Below, in pieces: positions 1 through 5,164 of a stretch of 9,173 nucleotides of DNA. A program made the position numbers and the translations under genes. Source of the stretch: a bacterium (lineage in GTDB: Bacteria > SZUA-79 > Acidulodesulfobacterales > Acidulodesulfobacteraceae); the NCBI GenBank assembly GCA_021794335.1, contig JAJYQZ010000198.1, positions 1 to 9,173 on the forward strand, written 5' to 3'. Every line of letters starts with the position of its first letter. The stretch's first letter is position 1. The notes beneath the pieces were generated by a model. The model did not search any database. It was not told where the DNA came from and was given only the letters and a program-made list of their open reading frames with translations.

Positions 1-5
1 TATTT

Positions 6-257
6 TTACATCCGCCGGTTGGATTTTAACATTACGGCTTCTGCCGAAGCGGTTTGTTCCGGAGGATTTTTTTCTCCGGCCGCCGGATCGTTTTTATCGT
101 CGTGCCGGCCGTACCATTCTTCAGGGTGAATGTCGAACTCCACAAGCGTTTTAACTGTTCCCGTTATATCGTCGCAGCCTCCCTCATATCCTGGCGCTAC
201 TATTCTCATCTCCGGCGGATATTTCTTAAGCTCTTCGATTAGCTCTTTGACGGTCAT
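6..257 (-). CDS. small hypothetical protein, 83 aa
   Basis: Function not recognised with confidence. The N-terminus (MTVKELIEELKKYPPEMRIV) resembles small phage- and plasmid-borne proteins that start with a TVKELI..L...P.. helix followed by a beta strand and an acidic GGCDDI segment. The rest is hydrophilic, with a Pro/Glu/Asp-rich stretch (residues 45-70), and looks partly disordered. No signal peptide or membrane segment is visible. A strong ribosome binding site (AGGGGGG on the minus strand) sits about 6 bases before the ATG, which supports this start. It lies 22 bp downstream of the ORF6N gene in the same direction and shares its higher GC content, so the two are probably cotranscribed and share an origin. 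Confidence 0.6.
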   Translation of the reverse strand: MTVKELIEELKKYPPEMRIVAPGYEGGCDDITGTVKTLVEFDIHPEEWYGRHDDKNDPAAGEKNPPEQTASAEAVMLKSNRRM

Positions 258-279
258 AATTATCCCCCCTGTTATTTTT

Positions 280-837
280 TTATTTACCTTCTTTGACCGT
301 TTTTCTAATTTTAATGAACCCTAAGTTTGCCTCATACGTGGTTTCGCTACCGGTTACATCCAGGCCGTCGTCGGCGTTAAATACCATATCGCCTATAACC
401 TCGGCCGCCTTTTCCAAGATATTTTTCTGTTCGGCCTCGCTTGCCGTCGGCAACTTAGATATGCTCCTGGAGAGGTCCTTTATCCTGGTATAGGTTTCTA
501 TGATATCCATGGTAGTCCTGACCGCCTTGGGGCATTTGATTATGGTTGCAAGCATATAGAGGCCTTTTTCGGTGAAAGCGGTCGGAAGGTGCGGCGAAAA
601 CTTAACTTTTTCGAGGTGGTGGAAATTTTCCACAACCTCGTTTTTTTCTTTCACAGTTAATTCAAAGATATAACCCTCCGGGAATTTATCCGGATTGTTT
701 TTGACCGCTTTATTGATATCTCTTGTCTCAACTCCGTATAGGGCGGCCACATCGCTATCAAGGATAACTTTTTCTCCCCGAATATCGATTATTTTGTCCT
801 GGACAGTCTCGAGCTTAATCAAGTTTTTGTCGGTCAT
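280..837 (-). CDS. ORF6N domain-containing protein
   Basis: Residues about 12-100 match the ORF6N domain, a presumed DNA-binding module of phage and phage-derived proteins. Visible hallmarks are an IIDIRGEKVILDSDVAALYG start, the block TRDINKAVKNNPDKFPEGYI, and the later LPTAFTEKGLYMLATI segment. Residues 100-150 are helical, and the C-terminal 40 residues are the variable tail usual in the family. The length of 185 aa is normal for an ORF6N protein. An AAAGGA site lies about 7 bases before the ATG. The family is typical of prophages and mobile elements; its molecular role is poorly defined, and regulation or antirepression is usually assumed. Its GC content is clearly above that of the repressor gene upstream and the replication genes, which suggests a separate acquisition. 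Confidence 0.88.
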   Translation of the reverse strand: MTDKNLIKLETVQDKIIDIRGEKVILDSDVAALYGVETRDINKAVKNNPDKFPEGYIFELTVKEKNEVVENFHHLEKVKFSPHLPTAFTEKGLYMLATIIKCPKAVRTTMDIIETYTRIKDLSRSISKLPTASEAEQKNILEKAAEVIGDMVFNADDGLDVTGSETTYEANLGFIKIRKTVKEGK

Positions 838-887
838 CTTTATTTCCTTTTTGTTTTTTTATGGGTTTTATACCTATAAATATAATA

Positions 888-1556
888 TTATTTTTTATTT
901 AATTCTAGCATGTCTTTGACAGCAATATATATAATAATAAAATCAAACAAGTTAATTTCCCATTCAAGCTTTTCTATAACTTCTGTTTTACCCGATTTAT
1001 AAATTTCATATAAATTATTTATTATATATTGGTATCTAATTTTCCTATCTAATAAGTCTTCAAACGGAACTTTAATTCCAACATCAGAAAACATTACAAG
1101 CAACTCTCTTTCTAATATATTCTTAAAAAACGAACTAATTTCTAAGTAATCAGCGTTTTCGTCTTTTTCTATATCTTGTTTAAATTCATAGAAAAAAAAA
1201 TTATTCAAAAATTCTCTTACTGAATCTAAGCCTTTTCTATATATATTTAGGCGTTTTATTGTGGTCATTAAAGCTTCAAGATTAATTTCGTATTTAGCTG
1301 ATTTTTCCTGAATACTTCCAGGTTCCGATAATAAATAGTTAATTGAAACACCTAAGAAATCAGCAATTTTATAAGTAATATAGATAGGTATATGAACACT
1401 CCCTTTTTCATAGAAAGTCAAAATTTGTTGGCTCGTTTTTAAAAAATCGGCAAGACTTTTTTGACTGATACCTTTTTCTTCCCTAAGTTTTTTTATTTTC
1501 TTCCCTAAGTTTTTATAAAATTCTTCTTCTTTTTCCGTTGTCTGCCTTTTTGCCAT
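888..1556 (-). CDS. XRE-family helix-turn-helix repressor-like protein
   Basis: Residues 16-77 form a Cro/CI-type helix-turn-helix: LGKKIKKLREEKGISQKSLA, then TSQQILTFYEKGSVHIP and ITYKIADFLGVSINYLL. The remaining 145 residues are helical and rich in aromatic and acidic residues, probably for dimerisation or sensing. I see no S24/LexA-type autoprotease motif, so it is not an obvious SOS-cleaved CI. The only early Met is at 1556. No Shine-Dalgarno precedes it, although a good promoter lies just upstream, so translation may use a short AU-rich leader. The gene is divergent from the replication operon, which makes it the natural candidate regulator of that operon and of itself. It is very AT-rich, like the replication genes and unlike the two genes to its left. 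Confidence 0.85.
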   Translation of the reverse strand: MAKRQTTEKEEEFYKNLGKKIKKLREEKGISQKSLADFLKTSQQILTFYEKGSVHIPIYITYKIADFLGVSINYLLSEPGSIQEKSAKYEINLEALMTTIKRLNIYRKGLDSVREFLNNFFFYEFKQDIEKDENADYLEISSFFKNILERELLVMFSDVGIKVPFEDLLDRKIRYQYIINNLYEIYKSGKTEVIEKLEWEINLFDFIIIYIAVKDMLELNKK

Positions 1557-1589
1557 AGAAATTTAAAATTAAATTTAAAAGTATTATTC

Positions 1590-1618
1590 TTTATAACATT
1601 TTATTAATTACAAATCAA
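1590..1618 (-). promoter_or_regulatory. sigma70-like promoter for the XRE gene
   Basis: Read on the minus strand, TTGATT (1613-1618) is followed after exactly 17 bp by TATAAA (1590-1595), a good match to the sigma70 consensus. Predicted transcription would start near 1583, leaving a leader of roughly 27 nt with no Shine-Dalgarno before the ATG at 1556. AT-rich DNA produces such matches by chance, but position and spacing suit the divergent arrangement. Confidence 0.5.
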
Positions 1619-1623
1619 TAATG

Positions 1624-1639
1624 TTTAAATATATTTAAA
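1624..1639. promoter_or_regulatory. candidate operator palindrome
   Basis: TTTAAATATATTTAAA is a perfect 16-bp palindrome located between the two divergent promoters, 7 bp upstream of the rightward -35 box. A related imperfect copy (TTTAAAATTAAATTTAAA) lies at 1562-1579 between the leftward promoter and the XRE start codon. This is a plausible binding site for the adjacent XRE protein or for the 64-aa HTH protein. The caveat is that AT-only palindromes are common in DNA of this composition. Confidence 0.35.
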
Positions 1640-1646
1640 AAAAAGC

Positions 1647-1675
1647 TTGACTAACAAACTCAATTAGTATATTAT
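1647..1675 (+). promoter_or_regulatory. sigma70-like promoter of the replication operon
   Basis: TTGACT (1647-1652), a 17-bp spacer and TATTAT (1670-1675) form a near-consensus promoter about 30 bp before the 64-aa HTH gene. The leader includes the ribosome binding site AAAGGAGG at 1696-1703, 4 bases before the ATG. It should drive all three overlapping replication genes. Confidence 0.6.
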
Positions 1676-1707
1676 ATAATATAACAAATAAAAATAAAGG
1701 AGGAAAA

Positions 1708-1902
1708 ATGCAAAAATACATAAATCTAAACGATACAGCCAAACTCCTAAATTGTAGTAAATCTAAATTATATAATTATATTAAACAAGATTTAATACCG
1801 TTTAAGGTTTTCGGAAAACGATATTTATTTTCTGTCGAAGAAATTGAAAATTTCATAAGCAAAGAAACAACAAAAAAACAACAAAATGAAAAAGACAATT
1901 AA
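1708..1902 (+). CDS. small MerR/excisionase-type helix-turn-helix protein
   Basis: This is a 64-aa protein of the HTH_17/excisionase type. Residues 4-52 show YINLNDTAKLLNCSKSKLYN (recognition helix), then a wing IPFKVFGKRYLFSVEEIENF that fits the winged-helix pattern. Such proteins bind DNA as excisionases, directionality factors or local transcription regulators. No integrase is visible in the window, so a regulatory role in the replication operon is more likely than excision. Being the promoter-proximal gene, ahead of a helicase and an initiator, it occupies the place of the autoregulator RepF in the IncQ repF-repA-repC operon, although the fold appears different. The ATG follows a strong AAAGGAGG site. 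Its 3' end overlaps the helicase start by 17 bp, suggesting translational coupling. Confidence 0.85.
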   Translation: MQKYINLNDTAKLLNCSKSKLYNYIKQDLIPFKVFGKRYLFSVEEIENFISKETTKKQQNEKDN

Positions 1903-3157
1903 ATCTATCCAACTACAACAACCTGTTCCGGCTAACATAATGGCGGAGCAGGCATTATTGGCGGCAATCATAATCGATAATACTACCATAAATCAAGCCG
2001 CAATACTCAAGCCCGCAGACTTTTACGACTCACGGAACCAAGAAATATTCGCGATAATTAAAGAATGCCATAATTCCAAAAAAACAATAGACCTAACAAG
2101 CTTTGTCGGTACTGGATACGAAGACTATATTCTCGAATTAATGGATCTTCCTAGTGCATTAGTGAATATAGACAAATACATTAAAGAAATAAAAGAAAAT
2201 TCCAATAAACGCCAAAGGATATCACTAACTAACGATTTTAGAGATAGTAAAATTAAATATGAAGACTATATTGAGTCATTACAAAAACTATATATAGCCA
2301 AAAAAGAACCAATTATAACCAGTGAATTAATTCAAAAAATCAAACCAGTAAACGAAAAAAATATATTCGGCGTAAAAGTTCAATACGGAGCTATATTCAC
2401 TATTGCCGGCGCAACATCGGCCGGAAAAACAGAATTCGCACTTGAAATTGCGGATATTCATGCTATACAAGAAGACTGCATTAGTATTTATTGCATATTT
2501 GAGGGGGGAATCAACGAATTTGGCCTAAGACTTAAAAAGAAAAATATAAACAACGAAAATCTTTATGCATTACATAATCCGGATATTGCCGATATAACTG
2601 CCGCAATAGAAAAATTAAGAAATAAAAAGATATTGGTGATAATCGACTACCTGCAGATGTTCGCACGTCGTATGCAGGCTAATGATACCAGACCTTCCGA
2701 GCACCTTAAAAAATACACAAGCTATATTTATTCTAAGCTTGACGAAATAAGATCTGACCAAGATGTTTGTTTTTGTTTTTTGTCGGCTTTAAGCAACCAG
2801 GGAATAGGAGAATTAAGACAGTTAAAGAGTTTCGATGATATAACCTTTCTAAAATCGATGAAAGAAGACGGCAATATCCAATATGACAGCGATTATATAT
2901 ATGCTATGCTTTTCGCTGACGAAAGCGAAAAAAATGAAAATAAATGGTCATTAGGGCGTAAAAAATTAGGCGAAAATATGCGGAAATACATATTATTACA
3001 CCCAGCTAAAATGTCCCGAATAGGCGAAGATACGCAAGATGTTCTGTATGTGTATGACAATAATAATGGCAGATATAACCACATAAACATTAATCATAAA
3101 AAAGAAGAAAAAAATTATGAAAACAGAAAAAAAAGAGAAGCGGTCATGTGGACATGA
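1886..3157 (+). CDS. DnaB-like replicative helicase (plasmid-type)
   Basis: The 423-aa product has a DnaB architecture. Residues 14-130 match the DnaB N-terminal domain (PANIMAEQALLAAIIIDN, then ADFYDSRNQEIFAII). A RecA-like ATPase core follows, with Walker A GATSAGKT (175-182), a glutamate in IYCIFEGG (E206, in the place of DnaB FSLE), Walker B ILVIIDYLQM (249-258, D254), the H3-like segment LSALSNQ (299-305) and H4-like DGNIQYDSDYIYAML (328-342). It is expected to form a hexamer that unwinds the plasmid origin. The start has no strong ribosome binding site but overlaps the previous gene by 17 bp, and it keeps the full N-terminal domain; the internal Met19 would lose part of it. The 3' end overlaps the initiator gene by 41 bp. 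It is somewhat shorter than chromosomal DnaB (about 470 aa), and no DnaG-type primase gene is nearby. Its role matches RepA of IncQ plasmids, which lacks the DnaB N-domain. Confidence 0.85.
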   Translation: MKKTIKSIQLQQPVPANIMAEQALLAAIIIDNTTINQAAILKPADFYDSRNQEIFAIIKECHNSKKTIDLTSFVGTGYEDYILELMDLPSALVNIDKYIKEIKENSNKRQRISLTNDFRDSKIKYEDYIESLQKLYIAKKEPIITSELIQKIKPVNEKNIFGVKVQYGAIFTIAGATSAGKTEFALEIADIHAIQEDCISIYCIFEGGINEFGLRLKKKNINNENLYALHNPDIADITAAIEKLRNKKILVIIDYLQMFARRMQANDTRPSEHLKKYTSYIYSKLDEIRSDQDVCFCFLSALSNQGIGELRQLKSFDDITFLKSMKEDGNIQYDSDYIYAMLFADESEKNENKWSLGRKKLGENMRKYILLHPAKMSRIGEDTQDVLYVYDNNNGRYNHININHKKEEKNYENRKKREAVMWT

Positions 3158-3917
3158 CAAAAGTCTACCGACGGCGACAGGAAGAGAACATAAAATCGGA
3201 ATATTCCAGCCCACACGTCGGCCTGAACTAATCAATACAACCATAGAAACTAAATGGGGCAAAATTAGAATAAAGGCAAGGCTAGGTCAGCAACATGCAG
3301 ATGTCTTCGAGGCTATTTGTCACGAATTTGAGGAGCGGACCCCTTATGATTATGAAATGGAAGACGGCAGAATTAAGTTATTAGTTGATCCGGCAAAAAT
3401 TCGGCGCAGGTCAAGACAAATAAATCTTAAGAACATATTATCTGATTTACGTGCCGCCGTGATTGAGATAATCGAACCGCCGAACTTGCAGTGTATAGGT
3501 GGACTTATCGACAATATTGATTTTGCAAAAAAATCAGATGGAAGCTATATAACAAAACGTAATCCTCTCGGCGGCGGAGAACGGCCCATATGGAGAGTGG
3601 ACCTCGGTAAAGCTTTTTGTAAATTGGTTCAAAAAGATATATGGATAGACTACGACCCGCAACCTATTGCTGCTTTACGTCATGGAATAACGCAGGCCGT
3701 GGTTCGTTTTATTTTATCTAACTCAAAAAATTCAGGTCCAAAAACCAACAAATGGAAAATAGATACAATAATCACTAATGTAACTGGCCAAATAACTAAT
3801 GAAGAGTTAAGAAACAGAAGAAGAGAAATACTAAGCGACAAAAATAAATTGAATGATATCGGAATTACAATAGAAAATGGTTATATTTTTCAAACAAATA
3901 AAAATATTAGCGTGTAG
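3117..3917 (+). CDS. RepC-like plasmid replication initiator
   Basis: This 266-aa protein has the layout of iteron-binding initiators of the IncQ RepC / winged-helix type. After a basic, probably flexible N-terminus (1-45) comes a first winged-helix-like region, including GQQHADVFEAICHEF and RRSRQINLKNILSDLRAAVI. A second part (155-260) has VDLGKAFCKLVQKDIWIDYD, then ALRHGITQAVVRFILSNS, then KWKIDTIITNV, which parallels the RepC pattern of a strand-helix block, a LxS.xARLLxxxLxxW-type helix and a following HTH. The match is from memory of family patterns and is distant. Context is strong: the gene sits directly after a helicase gene (41-bp overlap) and its stop codon lies inside the first of four iterons. 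It should bind the iterons and load the helicase. The start has only a weak purine-rich site, consistent with coupling to the helicase. Confidence 0.72.
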   Translation: MKTEKKEKRSCGHDKSLPTATGREHKIGIFQPTRRPELINTTIETKWGKIRIKARLGQQHADVFEAICHEFEERTPYDYEMEDGRIKLLVDPAKIRRRSRQINLKNILSDLRAAVIEIIEPPNLQCIGGLIDNIDFAKKSDGSYITKRNPLGGGERPIWRVDLGKAFCKLVQKDIWIDYDPQPIAALRHGITQAVVRFILSNSKNSGPKTNKWKIDTIITNVTGQITNEELRNRRREILSDKNKLNDIGITIENGYIFQTNKNISV

Positions 3918-4002
3918 CATATAAACGATAAAAAGGGTTAGCGTGTAGCATATAAACGATAGCGTGTAGCATATAAACGATAGCGTGTAGCATATAAACG
4001 AT
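3909..4002 (+). repeat. four direct iterons of 21 bp
   Basis: Four identical 21-bp units begin AGCGTGTAGC and end ATAAACGAT, at 3909-3929, 3940-3960, 3961-3981 and 3982-4002. Units 2-4 are head-to-tail. Unit 1 is separated by a 10-bp insert (3930-3939), giving unit-to-unit steps of 31, 21 and 21 bp, so all units lie on about the same helical face. The first unit overlaps the last two codons and stop of the initiator gene. Identity, number, spacing and position next to an initiator gene identify them as plasmid iterons rather than a CRISPR, since there are no unique spacers. Confidence 0.9.
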
Positions 4003-4017
4003 AAAATTTGGTGCGTA

Positions 4018-4050
4018 TAAATACATATTTAAATACATATTTAAATACAT
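4018..4050 (+). repeat. AT-rich 12-bp tandem repeats (likely DNA unwinding element)
   Basis: The unit TAAATACATATT occurs at 4018-4029 and 4030-4041, and a partial third copy (TAAATACAT) at 4042-4050. Only three of the 33 bases are G or C. AT-rich 12- or 13-mers beside iterons are the usual site of first strand opening in iteron origins, which is the inferred role here. Confidence 0.7.
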
Positions 4051-4077
4051 GGCGGAAAATTTTAAAATTTTTCCGCC
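4051..4077. repeat. inverted repeat at the right edge of the origin
   Basis: GGCGGAAAA (4051-4059) pairs perfectly with TTTTCCGCC (4069-4077) around a 9-nt AT spacer. No T-run follows on either strand, so it is not a standard terminator. Being next to the AT-rich repeats, it could be a single-strand priming site (like the ssi elements of IncQ), a replication boundary or a protein site. The role is inferred from position only. Confidence 0.5.
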
Positions 4078-4122
4078 TCAAAAAAAATAAAACATAATTA
4101 ATTCTAAAGGGAGGTATAAAAA

Positions 4123-4728
4123 ATGAAAACGCAAGAATCATTCAGAAATTTTAAATCTGATATCGATAACCTTATCGAATTAATCAAGGAAAATTTAGAC
4201 AGCATAAAAAAAGATATCAAAGAAAACAAGAAAAATACGGCGGCCACAATAAAATCAATTTTTCTGATAAATGCAGTGGCAAGCGACATTATAAAGACAA
4301 ACGAAATATATTTTAATTCATCAGTATCAAAAATTATTAACACACTTGACAACCCTGAATTAGAGGGATCAATCAAAAATTACTTGCTAAAATCTAAACC
4401 CGAAATCGAAAAAGGAATAAAAGAAGTAAAAGAAAAAAGAAGCATAAAAAAAGAAACAGACGAATCTGAAGATTTTCTGAAATCCAGTTTTTATGAGATT
4501 AAAGAACTTTTTGGTTCTGTAGTCGAATACTTCGCAATAATTAAAAATATTGCTCATGCGGCGGATATTCCTGAAGAGCAAAAACCGGCTTTAATTATCG
4601 AAAACTTAAATTCGATGTTGGCCGATATACTATCTCTCGAAATAACGGTTAAAGATAATATAATCACAATTATCCTACACGAAATTAATAAAAATAAAGA
4701 AGAAGCAAACATAAAAAACGCAGCATGA
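4123..4728 (+). CDS. hypothetical helical protein, 201 aa
   Basis: Family not recognised. The protein is highly charged, rich in Lys, Glu, Ile and Asn, and predicted almost wholly helical. Residues 1-40 (FKSDIDNLIELIKENLDSIK onward) and 75-115 have coiled-coil character. A more hydrophobic helix pair lies at 120-185, including EIKELFGSVVEYFAIIKNIA. No signal peptide, membrane segment or catalytic motif is visible. It starts after a strong AAAGGGAGG site (4106-4114). It lies between the replication origin and the relaxase, in the transfer direction, where accessory mobilization or maintenance proteins are common, but no specific function can be assigned. Confidence 0.75.
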   Translation: MKTQESFRNFKSDIDNLIELIKENLDSIKKDIKENKKNTAATIKSIFLINAVASDIIKTNEIYFNSSVSKIINTLDNPELEGSIKNYLLKSKPEIEKGIKEVKEKRSIKKETDESEDFLKSSFYEIKELFGSVVEYFAIIKNIAHAADIPEEQKPALIIENLNSMLADILSLEITVKDNIITIILHEINKNKEEANIKNAA

Positions 4729-4763
4729 CTGGAAACTCAGTTAGGAAGCTGGTTAGAACGAAG

Positions 4764-4780
4764 TGTCCGAATTTCGGACA
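4764..4780. repeat. inverted repeat TGTCCGAA-T-TTCGGACA
   Basis: This perfect 8-bp-arm palindrome with a one-base centre lies in the 90-bp gap between the two hypothetical genes. It is not followed by a T-run long enough for a terminator. Its right arm, extended to TTTCGGACA (4772-4780), recurs exactly at 5094-5102 at the right edge of a second hairpin. It could be a binding site for a local regulator or part of a transfer origin. Confidence 0.5.
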
Positions 4781-4818
4781 GTAAAAATAAAATTCTAAAA
4801 ATTAAAGGAGAGTAAAAA

Positions 4819-5067
4819 ATGCAAAACGAAAAAAAAGAATTAATAAAAAAACTTATTATTATGAACATCGATGAAATTAAAGAAGAATCAAAGAACCTAA
4901 ATTGCGACTTCGTAAAATTATGTGATGACGGCTTGGCTGACGAAGCAAACTTAGACGAACTGCTAACACTAATACTAGACACTAAAGCAACGGCAAACAA
5001 ATTTAGAAGAAAAATTGGAAGTATTCGTTATTCGCATGAATTAGAAAAAAAAATAAAACCTATTTAA
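4819..5067 (+). CDS. hypothetical small acidic/helical protein, 82 aa
   Basis: Family not recognised. It opens with a Lys/Glu-rich helix (NEKKELIKKLIIMNIDEIKE), followed by an acidic middle (DFVKLCDDGLADEANLDELL) and a basic C-terminal segment (KFRRKIGSIRYSHELEKKIK). A good AAAGGAGAG ribosome binding site (4804-4812) is 6 bases before the ATG, which together with the consistent composition supports a real gene. It lies 97 bp before the relaxase gene and is flanked on both sides by inverted repeats sharing TTTCGGACA. This position suits a small mobilization accessory protein or a regulator, but nothing in the sequence proves it. Confidence 0.68.
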   Translation: MQNEKKELIKKLIIMNIDEIKEESKNLNCDFVKLCDDGLADEANLDELLTLILDTKATANKFRRKIGSIRYSHELEKKIKPI

Positions 5068-5072
5068 AACCA

Positions 5073-5099
5073 CCGAAAACGAAATCGTTTCGTTTTCGG
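5073..5099. repeat. perfect 12-bp-arm inverted repeat upstream of the relaxase
   Basis: CCGAAAACGAAA (5073-5084) and TTTCGTTTTCGG (5088-5099) pair perfectly around a 3-nt loop. Downstream is ACAAAGGCAG rather than a T-run, so it is not a typical terminator. It is 66 bp upstream of the relaxase start codon. Inverted repeats next to the nick site are a constant part of oriT in the MobF family, so this is one oriT candidate. It could instead regulate relaxase expression. Confidence 0.55.
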
Positions 5100-5164
5100 A
5101 CAAAGGCAGTAATGACGCGGATTTGAGTAATAAAAAAATAAGCTAATTTAATAAGGAATTAATA

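Larger units (their letters stand above)
3909..4077 (+). other. predicted vegetative replication origin (oriV)
   Basis: This segment combines four initiator-binding iterons, an AT-rich tandem repeat and an inverted repeat with GC-rich arms, in that order. That is the classic layout of iteron-regulated origins and resembles the iteron / AT-rich organisation of IncQ origins. The initiator and helicase genes lie immediately upstream, so the origin is adjacent to its own trans-acting genes. Confidence 0.82.

Noticed and set aside
1647..1680. TATAAT at 1675-1680 as the -10 box of the replication promoter
   Set aside because: It would leave a 22-bp spacer from TTGACT. TATTAT at 1670-1675 gives the normal 17 bp and is preferred.
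1708..1902. Small HTH protein as an excisionase of an integrated element
   Set aside because: No integrase or attachment-site-like repeat is seen in the window, and the gene is locked into the replication operon by overlap, so a regulatory role is preferred. Excision remains possible if an integrase lies outside.
2893..3262. Minus-strand open frames opposite the helicase and initiator genes
   Set aside because: They are Phe/Ser/Ile-rich translations typical of the antisense of AT-rich, Lys/Glu-rich genes, and lie entirely opposite well-supported coding sequence.
3909..4002. Short direct repeats as a possible CRISPR array
   Set aside because: Units are 21 bp and directly adjacent or 10 bp apart, with no unique spacers of normal length. 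The next gene is a replication initiator, so iterons explain them fully.
4051..4090. Inverted repeat after the initiator gene as an intrinsic terminator
   Set aside because: The right arm is followed by TCAAAAAAAA, not T residues, and on the other strand the stem is followed by ATGTATTT rather than a T-run.
4729..4812. In-frame open stretch after the stop of the 201-aa gene, as readthrough or a broken longer gene
   Set aside because: It is only 28 codons long, contains a perfect palindrome and ends in the next gene's ribosome binding site, so non-coding DNA is the simpler explanation.
5073..5110. Hairpin before the relaxase as a terminator of the 82-aa gene
   Set aside because: The stem is strong, but the following bases are ACAAAGGCAG with no T-tract.
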